Assembly: GCA_003833135.1 (NCBI GenBank)
Contig: QZLH01000017.1
Location: 39,819-75,631 of the forward strand
Length of the DNA stretch: 35,813 nucleotides
Source: Oehlia diaphana
Lineage: Eukaryota; Glomeromycota; Glomeromycetes; Glomerales; Glomeraceae
Reading direction: 5' to 3'
A model generated the notes under the pieces. It had not been told where the DNA came from, did no database searches, and worked only from the letters and a program-made list of their open reading frames with translations. A program made the translations under genes and the position numbers. Of this stretch, positions 21,885-32,530 are shown piece after piece (the first letter of the stretch is position 1; the number at the start of each line of letters is the position of its first letter).

Positions 21885-22112
21885 CTAATATCTTTTGTAA
21901 TAATAATAACCTTTTCCATTATTATAATATTTTGATCCATTTGAATTTTGATAATAGTAAGAATTATCCTTGTTAGCGTAGTAATAGGAACCACCGGGTA
22001 CTACTGAATCTCCACGATGATACCATACATTCCCCTTATCATTGACGCCACTATAAACGTTATCTTTAGGTTGAGTTCGAGATGAAGGGTTATTATTTGA
22101 AGTTAAAGGCAT
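21885..22112 (-). CDS. Small Tyr/Asn/Gly-rich protein, family member 1
   Basis: 75 residues from ATG (22110-22112) to TAG (21885-21887). The protein has a Ser/Asn-rich start, then KDNVYSGVNDKGNVWYHRGD, GGSYYYANKDNSYYYQN, GSKYYNNGKGYYYYK. These are Tyr-rich short repeats (S/K-YYY-x-N-x-[DN]G). It is a clear paralogue of 31097-31357, with conserved order and a similar start context. No signal peptide, catalytic residue or domain that I know is present. Its soluble, aromatic and low-complexity character could suit an intrinsically disordered or nucleic-acid-binding role, but that is speculation. The frame is intact. Confidence 0.7.
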   Translation of the reverse strand: MPLTSNNNPSSRTQPKDNVYSGVNDKGNVWYHRGDSVVPGGSYYYANKDNSYYYQNSNGSKYYNNGKGYYYYKRY

Positions 22113-23000
22113 GTTTTCCGTTTGTTTATTTTGATTTATTAAAATAATTTTTCGTGTGTGAGATTTTGCGTGTTTATATACTTTATTGAAGTTATTTTGA
22201 TCGCTAAATTTGGGTTAAACTTTCACGAAATTCTTACAACATATCAGGTGCTTACGCTTTTTGTTCATAAATTGAAAAAAGTTCCAGAACTTGTCGCAGC
22301 TCTGCGGCTTGATTGATTTACGATACAGTTGATAGTACTATAATACTATAATCCAGACTGGGTTACACGAGCCCAGCCCGGTGCAGGTCTCCAGCCGCAG
22401 CCGGTCCCGTCACTTATTTGTCATAAATATCTAAGCCCACAAGCCACAATGCAGGTAATTTCCTTTTAAACATGATCTATATTTTATTATCTACAATGGT
22501 GAAAAAAAAAAAATTATCGATACTAATTATAAAAATAAGAATTTTTTGTTTAAACAAAGAAATAAAAAGTTGACTACTTAATACAGTATTGCAATGTAAC
22601 TACTTAATAAATTATATATTAATAATCCCTCATTTATATTAATTAATTGCTTGTATTTATAACTGATTTTTATAATATTTTGTATAAATATATTCATCCA
22701 TAACCAATTAAACACGTAGATTATAATATTTTCACAACTGTTATTGACATGACAGAATAAAAGAACAATTTTTTACTTGTCAAGTCCTTTGTCTACTAGC
22801 AGGAAAACCAAGTCTTATTGTATACCCGATAACGCGAATGTAAGGGGATGATCGACAAAGAATTAATTTCTTTTGGTTAGTTATTGTTAAACATTACTGC
22901 GGTAACTCCTTGTCTCAATTGTTTGATCGTCTTAATTTTAAACCGAAATTATTCTAATTAAAATAAAAAGAATTAAAAGAATTTTTCGAAATAATATATT
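22113..23000. other. Intergenic region with one G+C-rich repeat
   Basis: GTTCCAGAACTTGTCGCAGC (about 22280) and the block around 22355-22450 (GAGCCCAGCCCGGTGCAGG, CCAGCCGCAGCCGGTCCCG, CCCACAAGCC) are much richer in G+C than their flanks and look like repeat sequence. The rest is AT-rich with no exon seen. TTACTGCGGTAACTCC near 22893 is a short palindromic word. Confidence 0.4.
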
Positions 23001-23293
23001 ATGTCACCGTTGATAAATCTAAATCCAGCAGGACGATGTGAAAAATGTGCTAAAAAATACAAAAGAATGGTGTAAACATTGTCAAATAAATTCTTTAAAA
23101 AGAAATTTTATGAAACTGGACAAGCGTTAATGAGAAATCGATGACTGTATTCAAGAAATGCAATTAAAGCTTAATAATTATGATGATATAATATTTGAAT
23201 GGATACCAATATCATGATAGTGATTTATTTAAAACAATTGCTTTAAAATGTTTTTATGATACACCAAATATCATTAATGAATTTTTAAGTGAG
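23001..23293 (+). pseudogene. Kinase leader fragment, copy 1
   Basis: It starts MSPLINLNPAGRCEKCAKKY, then needs a frameshift near 23070 to continue EWCKHCQINSLKRNF. This is the CxxC...CxxC zinc-ribbon-like leader found before kinase domains in this fungal group. Stops follow the KLDK segment (TAA TGA) and EWIPIS (TGA TAG). The last part, LKCFYDTPNIINEFLSE, matches the N-lobe region around the conserved Lys and ends at a GAG|GTACGA donor. The glycine-rich loop is missing. Clearly non-functional. Confidence 0.7.
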
Positions 23294-23487
23294 GTACGAT
23301 ATTTTTTAATAAATATTTCATTAATTAAATAATTATTTTTATTTTAATAGATTAGAGAAAATTAGAATATTCAAAATATTTAAAAGGCAAGACTAATTTT
23401 CCCATTGAACCTATTTGTGGTATATCTCAAAATCTAAAATACAAAAAATTATATTGTAGTTTTTAAGTATAGTGAACTTGAAAGTTA

Positions 23488-24180
23488 TAAGATACGATGT
23501 GAAAAATGCAGTAAATCATATACATTCATTCAGATGCAATTTTTAAATGGTGCATTTCATGTCAAAAAAATTATTTTGAAAAAATTTTTACAAATTGGAC
23601 CAGCGAAAACGAAAAAATTGATGATTTTATTCAAGAAATTCAATTAAAGAATTCTAGTTACAACGATATAATATTGGAATGGATGCCATATGATCGATTT
23701 AATCGTGATCTTGCTATAGCAACGTGGAAGAATGGTCCATTGTACTATAGTCGTTTGGAAAAAGAATTGATTAGAGAACCAAGTAAAAAAGTTGCTTTAA
23801 TTTATAATACATACATTACTATAAACAAATTTCTGGATAAGGTATGGAATATATTATGATGGATTTGAAAATATTTTCGTTCCTAACACACATAATTAAT
23901 TTTTCTGTATGCTTTAACGATGAATATTTAATTTATAGAAAATCAGATAAAAAAATTATTTTGAAAAAATGCCTTTACAATATACAAAATTTTACTGAAT
24001 TTCTAAACGAGGTACGAAATTCTTTTACGAATTTAACATAAACATTTAAAAAATAAATGTTTTAATGTTAAATGTAAACTAATTGCATGGTTTAAGAAAA
24101 TTACTCTCAAGTTTATGGAATGTCTCAAAATCCCGATACTAAAGATTGCATTATGGTCTTTCAATATGAACGATGTGAAA
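23488..24180 (+). pseudogene. Kinase leader, N-lobe and hinge fragments, copy 2
   Basis: RCEKC at about 23493 and, after a frameshift, KWCISCQKNYFEKIFTNW restore the zinc-ribbon leader. IDDFIQEIQLKNSSYNDIIL and EWMPYDRF follow. The next segment, LAIATWKNGPLYYSRLEKEL, lacks the GxGxxG loop. KKVAL retains the likely ATP-binding Lys. The exon ends at GTATGG (23842). Another N-lobe piece (23935-24011, DKKIILKKCLYNIQNFTEFL) ends at a GTACGA donor. After a further intron-like gap, YGMSQNPDTKDCIMVFQY (about 24113-24170) is the kinase hinge. All are decayed pieces of one family in near-native order. Confidence 0.7.
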
Positions 24181-26040
24181 GATGTGGTAGAAAATATATA
24201 GATTCATTAAAAGTTTTAGATTATCCACACTATCAAGAAATTGGTTTTATTTCTTACTCTGGAGCAAGGGATTGTTTAAAAAATCCCTCAGAACTATATT
24301 ATTGTAGTTCAGGTACTTCCTCTGATTTTTTTTATCAATTATCTCAAATCTGTAATAATATTTTTATTAGACATAACAGTTGTAGATTGTCTTCCAGATG
24401 GATTGATAGATTTAATTTCTGTTCAACAAAGTTTAAAATGTGATGGAAAATATATAGATTCACTAAAGGTTTTAGATTATTCACCTAACCTGGAGCAAGG
24501 AATTGTTTAAAAATCTCTTAGAATTATATTGTAGTTCAGATCCTTCCTCTGATTTTTTTATCAATTATTTCAAATCTGTGATAATATTTCATTATTGGAT
24601 ATAACAGTTGTAGATTGTCTTCCAGGTGGATTGATAGAGTTCAACAAAGTTTAAAATGTCTTAATTTATCAATATATTATGTTCTGACAGATTTAATATC
24701 TTTATTAATGACAAGAGTTCCCAATACATTGACTAAATTAAAACTTTATGGAGGTGGTGATGACATTTCATTATCATTTATCATTAGGTTAACAAAATTA
24801 CAAGAACTACAACTGTCATTTGAAGTTAAAGAAAATAAACTACTGATACACTATGAACGATGTGTACCAGCAGTAACATCACCTCTAAATGTATTGGAAA
24901 CATTAAAAATAATTGTTGCAGAATTTAAGTAGTATTAAAGTTTGGTGTGGTGGTCCATTTTTAAATGAGAAAGATGCATTGGAAGTAATTTTGGAATATT
25001 CAAAAAATATTCATATTTATATTATCATTATGATGTACAATTATTACTGATTTTGTATTGTGTCAAGCTTAGACAAAAATGATAAGAATTTGGAATCATT
25101 AGGTTAACAAAATTACAAGAACTACCAATACACTATGAACAATGCATACCAACAGTAACACCACCTCTAAATTTGAATTGTAAACATTAAAAATAATTGT
25201 TGTAAGTTGTCAGAATTTAAAGTAATTATGGAATATTAATAAATATTCATATTATATAATCATTATGATGTATAATTTGAAATATTCCCAGAAGAATTAG
25301 ATTCCCTTTTTATAAGTTGGTCAAATCATATACCACAAAGTCAGTTTCATTGATTATTATTACTGATTTTTTGTATTGTGTCAAGCTTAGACAAATTTGG
25401 AATCATTAGGTTAACAAAATTACGAGAACTACAACTGTCATTTGAAGTTAAAGAATGATTTGAAATTTTACAATACCTTATTTCCCAAAGTTACAAGTTT
25501 TAAAATTTAAATATAAACTTCCCAATTGGGAATAATTAGTAAAATTCTTGGAAAATAATGGAAAAAATCCGAGAGAAAAATCTATTTTTGTGATTATAGT
25601 ATAGTTTATAATAATAATTCATTAAATTTATCAATTGCCAGATATTGTCAAATTCTTCATAAGCTTTCTACCAGAATTAAAAGTAAACAAAAGATGTACT
25701 ATGAATGATGTGTACCAACAGTAACACCACCTCTAAATGGATTGGAAATAGTAAAAATAATTATTGAAAGTTGTCAGAATTTAAAAAGTATTAAAGTTTG
25801 GTGTGGTGATCCATTTTAAATAAGAAAGATGAATACTCCCGAAGAATTAGATTCCCTTTTTTATAAGTTTGTCAAATCAATATACCATAAAGTTAATTAC
25901 ATTGATTATTATTATTGATTTTTGTAGACAAAAATGACAAGAATTTGGAAATCATTGAAAAATATATTGATTTAGGTATTATCAAGAAATTTGAAGTTAC
26001 AGATTATTATGATGATTTGGAATATATTTAAATTCTGTAG
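24113..26040 (+). pseudogene. F-box/LRR protein relic fused to kinase debris
   Basis: The open frame 24120-24443 joins the kinase hinge to a zinc-ribbon-like ERCERCGRKY and then to SLKVLDYPHYQEIGFISYSG, an LRR stretch of the local F-box family. From 24439 to about 24650 the F-box part is repeated (offset about 228 bp). LTDLISLLMTRVPNTLTKLK, RLTKLQELQLSFEVKE (again near 25400) and PLNVLETLKIIV (again near 25728) follow. The end, DKNDKNLEIIEKYIDLGIIK at 25925 onward, matches the C-terminal region of such proteins. Many stops and frameshifts separate the parts, and the F-box itself is not found. It is a multiply rearranged pseudogene. Confidence 0.7.
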
Positions 26041-26849
26041 CTTTAGGAAACTTAGTTTTAGATTATTCAATTTTACTTGATTTTTATGATAGAAATTATG
26101 TGATATAACGGGTGATCAATGGTAATAACCAGGATGATTAATATTGTGATCAACATTCACATAAAGGGAAGATCAATGTTTGAAATGTTTGATATATTAA
26201 ATATGTTAAATATATCACACATATGACACATATGGCACATATTAAAGATTTTTAACATTTTTAATTTAGTGTTTTTACATATATATAGATGCATTTATTT
26301 TTGATGTAATGAGACAGATACCAAGTGATAATTTATACCAATAATATAATAAATAACTAAATTATATATTAAAAAAAAATTTTTCATTAAACAATTTAGA
26401 AAGCTCTGTCAGGGACTAAGGCAACTTGTTAATTTTTAGTAATAAAATTATTAATTCTCACAAACCATTTTAAAATATTTAAATATAATAAAAAATAATA
26501 TTTATAAAATTATTACATTTAAAAAAAAATAACAATTTTTGGGAATGTGAATGTATTATAAAGATACTTAATAATATCAGATATTAACATTTTCTTGCTA
26601 TATATAAAAAATATGCCAAAATATTAAATATTAAAGAATTAAAGAGAAAGCTTAATTTTTCTTGTTAAAATTTTAAAAGAACATGTCTTTTTGTTAAATG
26701 TTAAATATTAATAAGAGCTACTTTATTAAATATTAAAGAGCAAATTTTTTCTTCTATTGTATTTAACGTTGTTCATAGAAGAAAATGTGACGAGACGTGT
26801 ACAGTAGTATAAAATCATGTTTGTCATATTGAATTCGATAAATACATAT

Positions 26850-26907
26850 TATTGGATGGGGGAGTAGCTATATCGGTCATAGGACCGATATGGCCCCACA
26901 TCCAATA
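26850..26907. repeat. Short foldback with TATTGGATG arms
   Basis: TATTGGATGGGGGAGTAGCT and TATCGGTC on the left mirror GACCGATATGG and CCCCACATCCAATA on the right, around a four-base centre. A few unpaired bases interrupt the left arm. The whole unit is 58 bp. It resembles a miniature inverted-repeat element. No target duplication is clear. Confidence 0.65.
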
Positions 26908-28026
26908 AAAGTGTTATCGTTCTGACGTTTTTGATCATGCATTAATTAATAACATAATGAATAAGCTTTCTATAAATTTCATTTTTATAAGCTTTATTTA
27001 AACTTTTCCTACAAAATATGTATTTACGCCATTGTTTTACTCCACTTTATTATATCAATTGCTATGGCTAATAAAAATATCGGTCTATGAAAATCTGGAG
27101 AAATCTGATCCGCTGTTTAATCATCCGATCTGTTAATGTATTTTACATTATATTATTCATTATGTGAAATTGAAATAATATTTTTTTTTTAATTGTCACA
27201 TGTGCATGGAATTTTATCAGTGGTGTTGTCTAAAAATACCAGTAGACCGCTTATATAAAGGGAAGGCTAATATAAAACATCGCTTCACCTTTTTACTAAA
27301 GTAATATTATAAATATTTTAACTTTGAACAGGAAACTTTTATTGTGATAGCGATGATCACTATATCTTGATTTCCAATAATATTTGATTTAATCGAACTC
27401 TGCATGATAAATAAATATTCCAGATTTTATTTTTATTAGTATTATTGAAATAATTGATTTGATTCAAATAATCTTTTTAAAATAATAGTAAATAAGATTT
27501 AAAAAAAAATCCTATAATGAAAAGAAAATCCATTAATTCACTAAGAAATATTATATTATTTAACATTTTATTAGGTATTACTATCTGTAACCTGTTGCGC
27601 TGCAACAGGATAAATGATGAAATTTCTGATATATATTTAAGAAATTCAATTATTATATAATATTAATTTAGAGTTTTTATTTATTTATAATTAATTGGAT
27701 TATAATATGAGTAAAAAAAAAATAAAATAAAATAAAATTGATTAAAAATTTTAATCATATTAAATAAGATAAAAAATTATAATAGTTTTAAAATAATAAA
27801 AAAGAATGGATATTAAAACAAAATATTTATTATAAATTTTTTAATTTAAATTAAACAAATTTTCTAAATTTTTATTTTTTTGGTCAGGAATGTTTTATTA
27901 TTTTTAAACTTATTCTAAAAAAAAATCATACAAAAAATATTTTGTTCAAATAAAAAATATATATATTTGTTTTATTAGATTATATTGTCGATCCACCACC
28001 GATCGATCTGATCATGCTTGTGCCAT

Positions 28027-28130
28027 TTACCCGAGTATCATTTTCCTGAGTATATCATTTCCGAGTATCATCTTCCTGAAGTCAATTTTCCGATTGGCTA
28101 TTTCCCGAACTGGGTCATTTCCCGAAACTC
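28027..28130. repeat. TTTCCGAGTATCAT repeat block
   Basis: CCGAGTATCATTTTCCTGA, TTTCCGAGTATCATCTTCC, TTTTCCGATTGG, TTTCCCGAACTGG and TTTCCCGAAACTCC follow one another. This is a diverged short tandem or compound repeat of unknown origin, related in wording (CCCGAAA) to the CGGGATTT loci. Confidence 0.5.
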
Positions 28131-28189
28131 CAAAGATGAAATAAATAATAATATACTTATAATATATATAAGTTAATTAATAAAAACTC

Positions 28190-28250
28190 AGTTTTAAGAA
28201 CTGAAAAAATATATTATTATTGAAAAAAATTCAGTATAAAAGAAGAGACC

Positions 28251-28332
<82 letters not shown>

Positions 28333-28490
28333 GTCCAAAAAGAGACCGAAAAAAAAATATTAAAAAAAAAAATTTGTCCAAAAAGAAACCAAAAAAAATA
28401 GAAATAAAAAAAAATCAGGTAAAAAGAGACCAAAAAGAGACTGAAAAAAATAATATTATTGAAAAAAAATTTGCTTAAAAAAAAACTATT
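28190..28490. repeat. A-rich array with GAGACC units and a 74-nt A run
   Basis: Repeating words AAAAAGAGACC, TCAGT, GAAAAAAATA and TATTATTGAAAAAAA recur about every 40-50 bp. A pure A run fills 28254-28327. Frames across it are homopolymer artefacts. Run length may be affected by sequencing. Confidence 0.75.
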
Positions 28491-29990
28491 CTAAACGTCA
28501 CAAAGTTGGCTGCGGATCAAATGTACAAAGCTTGAAGCTTTAAAGCTTTAAGCATATTTATTATAAACTTAAAATAAGCGTAAGTTTAAGCTTAAGCATA
28601 TTTTATGTTATAAAAATGCTGGAAAAATCCAAGCCATATTTGGACATCAAACCGACCATATCCAACAACCCGACACACCAAACCCAAATCCTGTTGGATA
28701 GTCACAAATTTCGATAGTTAAAATCTTGACAGTCAAAATCCCAAGTTTTTTTTAAAAAAAAAAAATTATATAAAATTTCCAATTAAGCATATAATTTTAA
28801 AATGCAGTGGCAAAGTAACGGGTTAATTTATTGTAAATTTTATTAATACCAATGTAAATTGATTAATATTAATGCAAATTAACTAACGTTACAATATTAT
28901 TAATGAAAATTAAAAGAAAAAATTTTTTATCTTAGTTAAAATAATTACTAGATTACTAAAGTAACTAAACTATTCCTTATCTCCTTATCTTCTAAAATTA
29001 GAAACAATTGCATTAAAAAAATTAACTAATCTCGAATTCATCAGATTTTAGATCTTCGGATTCTGTAACTGTCAGGATTTTGATTCAATCGGGATTTTGC
29101 ATTTATCGGGATTTTGGTGCCGGGACTCATGATAGAACCCCGAAATACTGTATACATAAAAAGGTCAAGTTCAAGTTTGCGTACAAAATCTTTCCTTATA
29201 TAGATAAATTCCCGGTGGAAAAATAAATCTTTAATTAAAATTTAATATTCATATAATTCATATATCTTATTAATTTATTAAAATTTCGTTGATTACAATT
29301 TTAAAATTTTTTACTATATAATATTGTTTTGAATTATTTCCATTACAAATTAAGTATATTTAAGATAAAAATTATTATTACATAGCATATTATCTCAAAT
29401 TATTTCTTATTCCATCCGTCCTTCAAAAAATTCAGACGTGCAAAGTAAAGACGGTCATAGATGCAGTAAAGTTTAATTCTGTCATGAAACTCAATATATT
29501 TTTATACATAAAGTACATTTCTTGTGACATCGTTGAATTTGACTGTAACTTTCTATAAATTTCTTAATGGGAGAATAGTCATTTACGAAGAAAAAATTAC
29601 TCTTGGTAACAGTAAACTAAAAAGGGTATAAATACGTCTCTAAATACTACAGTAACCTTTTTTTAGGCGGTGGCGTGTGGATGTTTTGGTGTGTGAGTGG
29701 ATATGTGTGATTCTCCGGTTCTGATTAATACACCTCAGCGTTGGCGATAAATTGAGAAACTGAAAGTAGTTTCATATACTGTAAATATGTAATTTCATTA
29801 ATTAGTGCCATACATTAAATTTACATGAATTAAAGATATTGACAGTAAAAGTTTCTCAACTACTTTTAAAACCTCTCTTCTTTCTTACCTAAAAAATCAT
29901 TAGATTTACGCCTTCGCTAAAGTTGTCTAATCTACGATCACTATCTATTTATCTGAAACTAAATTTACCAAAAAATCATTTGAAGTCCGG
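28491..29990. other. Gene-free stretch with AAGCTT and CGGGATTT repeats
   Basis: 28526-28605 is dense in AGCTTTAAAGCTTTAAGC-type palindromes. 28690-28745 has AAATTTCGATAGTTAAAATC and TGACAGTCAAAATCCC. 29060-29150 has repeated TCGGGATTTTG words, ending with ACCCCGAAATAC in the opposite sense. A G/T-rich stretch at about 29665-29715 is locally odd but has no recognised identity. No coding exon was seen. Confidence 0.45.
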
Positions 29991-30520
29991 TCATGTGATT
30001 CCTTCGTTTCTTTCCTGTCTTGAACTTTTTGCTGATCTCCTCACGAGTCTTCTCCTCTTTTCTTAAGAATTTCCTTTTCTTTGAGACGAACTATTCACTT
30101 CCAAATTATAATCTTGGTCAATTATGAATGGTTTATTATGTGATTCGAAGTACCCTATGAACTTTCTAATTTCATCCTGTAGTAACAAATTTGAAGCGTT
30201 AAACTTGAAACTTATTTAAAAAAGCATAATCATTACCATTATCCAATAGATCTTCTTCTATATCATCACGCCCTTTACGTTCATTTAGAGTCCAATGACC
30301 TGGATACTACCTATAAAATTTAATTCGTACACTTGAGAAATAAACGCTTTTGATGGAGATCGTCGCCACTTCCTCAAGTTTCACATTACATCCACATCAG
30401 TTTCTTTCTTGGTTGATGTAAATTCTAAATCAACTTAGGTACTTTTTGTCTTTGATTCTGTTGTTGTTAAAGATGTGGTTTCATTAACAGGTTTTGGCGA
30501 GTTTTTTTTTTATGATAAAT
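29990..30520 (-). pseudogene. Decayed coding sequence, unknown family
   Basis: The minus strand has several protein-like stretches broken by stops and frame changes: SPKPVNETTSLTTTESKTKS, VDLEFTSTKKETDVDV, YPGHWTLNERKGRDDIEEDL, DEIRKFIGYFESHNKPFIID and SKKFKTGKKRRNHMTG, in this order from about 30520 to 29990. Charged residues alternate with normal hydrophobics, unlike the surrounding noise. Some gaps could be introns (TACTACAG precedes the DEIRK part), but no donor fits well, so I favour a pseudogene. I recognise no family. Confidence 0.35.
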
Positions 30521-31096
30521 CAAAATAAAAATCTAATTTAACGAGATTAGTGTCGGTGATTTCATCGGTATGATATTTTGCATTTAAATTTCTATAAATC
30601 AAATTTTTTAATAAGTATCCTTGTGTGAAATGTAAATAATGATGATATGTAACAGCTTATATATGAAGAGTGTTTGATATATAAAATTTTCTAAATACTG
30701 ACGAATATATATATATTATTTTTAACATCTTTAAAACGGGAATATATTTATATACTACGACAGTTCCCTACTAACAGTATCATTTTAAAAGGTAAATGGT
30801 ATAGTTATTAATTGTCTGCAGGTATTGCACACGTAACATATTATAAGTGTAATATATATTATAAAAACGTCAAAATTTAAAATTTAAAATTCAAAACTTT
30901 ATTTCATAATATATGTCTAGACATGAGAGTTAAGACGATAAAAAGAACATCGAGAGAGAAAACAACGACAAAAAATATATATAACAGAACATAAGAAACA
31001 CCGAGACACCAAAAAAATCTATCATTGTCGAAAAAAAAAAAAGAAAAAGAAATAAAGGAAAAAAATTCAAAAGGAAAAAAAAATCCATTATTCTAG
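30521..31096. other. AT-rich DNA downstream of the small Tyr-rich gene
   Basis: It includes a long A/G-rich tract (about 30940-31085) that would be the 3' region of the minus-strand gene at 31097. Nothing else was recognised. Confidence 0.4.
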
Positions 31097-31357
31097 TTAA
31101 GATTCGTACTTTTTGTAACTAGAAAAGCCATTTCCATCGTTATAATATCTTGAACCGTCAGGATTTTGATAATAATAAGAATTATCTTGGTTGGAGTAAT
31201 GATAAGAACCGCCAGATGCTACTGAATCTCCACGATGAGTCCATTTATTTCCTTGATCATTAACGCCTTTATAAACGTTATCTTTACTATTTGAAGGTTG
31301 AGTTTGAGATGAAGAATTATTATTTGAAGTTGAGGAAGTATTGGAGTTTGTAGACAT
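31097..31357 (-). CDS. Small Tyr/Asn/Gly-rich protein, family member 2
   Basis: 86 residues from ATG (31355-31357) to TAA (31097-31099). A Ser/Thr/Asn/Gln-rich N-terminus of about 24 residues precedes KDNVYKGVNDQGNKWTHRGD, GGSYHYSNQDNSYYYQNPDG and SRYYNDGNGFSSYKKYES. The last 60 residues align without gaps to the protein at 21885-22112; the N-terminus is longer by Ser/Asn-rich sequence. A pyrimidine-rich leader (TTTTTTTCGTTTCTTTATTG on the plus strand) lies upstream and recurs at the decayed copy at 32690-32937. Function unknown. No stop or frameshift, so probably expressed. Confidence 0.75.
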   Translation of the reverse strand: MSTNSNTSSTSNNNSSSQTQPSNSKDNVYKGVNDQGNKWTHRGDSVASGGSYHYSNQDNSYYYQNPDGSRYYNDGNGFSSYKKYES

Positions 31358-32036
31358 GATTTAGTATCACAAATTATTTGAACAATATTTGAGTAATATT
31401 TGAATGATATTTTTTTTCGTTTCTTTATTGTTATTTGGAAGAAATTTTTTTTTTTTTTGAAAAATTTCGTTTCTTTTTGTAAGTAGGGGATTTTATATAT
31501 TATTTGATGAGATAAAGAAATTTTCACACGCAACAAGACGCGTTCAGTTACAAACCCCCCCTAGTTACACGTCATAAAACAGGAAATTCGCTTTGTACAA
31601 TATAACCAAATTGCGTTATTGATTTTATAGTAAATTCATGATTGCAGGATAATTGTTCGTGTTATTGTTTCTTTAAAAAGTAAATTCTAATATATTTATA
31701 GACAATGATTTTATTATTACATAATGTTTTGATCACGATATACTGTAATAGGTAACTTATCATTCACAAGTAGATTTTATAGATATCAAAGTGGTACATT
31801 TCTTAGATCAATTGATAACCAGCGTGATACAATGAGTCAATGACTGTCACAGAATATTAATTTATTGCAGCAAAGAATATGACCATTATGATGTTTGAAG
31901 GGAATAACAAATATATACAAAAATATTATTGTTACGGGATTATAACCTCGTTGCTTCGTCGGTGATAATTTCACCAAGCGTAGAATTATATAACCGTTAA
32001 TACTACATATGAGCGGATTTGGCTCACTGAATATCG
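31358..32036. other. Upstream region of the small Tyr-rich gene
   Basis: The first about 130 bp (long T runs and GAGTAATATTTGAATGATAT) is partly duplicated upstream of the decayed copy near 32937. The remainder is AT-rich with no recognised exon. Confidence 0.4.
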
Positions 32037-32076
32037 ATCATTTTGGCCAAAATTAACGTTTTTTGGCCGAAATGAT
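32037..32076. repeat. Hairpin with TGGCCAAAA/TTTTGGCC arms
   Basis: ATCATTTTGGCCAAAA (32037-32052) pairs with TTTTGGCCGAAATGAT (32061-32076); 15 of 16 match, with an 8-base loop. Confidence 0.75.
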
Positions 32077-32103
32077 AGACATTCCGATCATAAAGTGAAC
32101 GTG

Positions 32104-32196
32104 GCAAAAATTACCTTTTTGACCCTCCCCGTGTTATTTTTTTGACCCGCATATACTGTATTACATATAGGGAGGGTCAAAAAAGATAATTTTTGC
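32104..32196. repeat. Foldback with 26-bp arms
   Basis: GCAAAAATTACCTTTTTGAC and CCTCCC (32104-32129) mirror GGGAGGGTC and AAAAAAGATAATTTTTGC (32170-32196) with one or two differences, around a 40-base A/T loop. It looks like a short MITE or solo foldback. It lies 28 bp from the smaller hairpin at 32037-32076; the two may be parts of one element. Confidence 0.75.
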
Positions 32197-32479
32197 GTTA
32201 GCGAGTTACACTAGCGCGAGCCCAAGTTCTATATTAAAATTGTATATCTAGTGATATAAATATACTTTTATAAATTTCATTGATATAAGTTTTTCTAAAC
32301 TTACTAGATATGGTTTTTACAATCAAATTTTCTATAATCAAAATTTTAAAAGTACCTTAATGAGACAATGATGGTATATGCAAAAGTAGTCGTTCATTAG
32401 ACAAAAATTTAAAATTTAAAATTTAAAACTTAAATTTATAAATTTATACTGCTTATTATATAGCAGTACATACGTCGTG

Positions 32480-32530
<51 letters not shown>

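Larger units (their letters stand above)
26041..28190. other. Gene-free AT-rich stretch with small palindromes
   Basis: It contains the foldback at 26850-26907, the 8-bp-arm palindrome CCTGTTGCGCTGCAACAGG (27591-27609), an (AAAAT)n tract near 27720-27740, and a repeat of TTTCCGAGTATCAT and TTTCCCGAA words (28027-28130). No exon or RNA gene was recognised. Confidence 0.5.

Noticed and set aside
28194..28433. Poly-Phe frame on the minus strand
   Set aside because: It is a translation of the A-run array.
32480..32528. A run as the poly-A tail of a retrocopied small-protein gene
   Set aside because: The decayed gene is on the minus strand, so a tail would appear as T on the plus strand. The duplicate also carries upstream leader sequence, which a retrocopy would lack.
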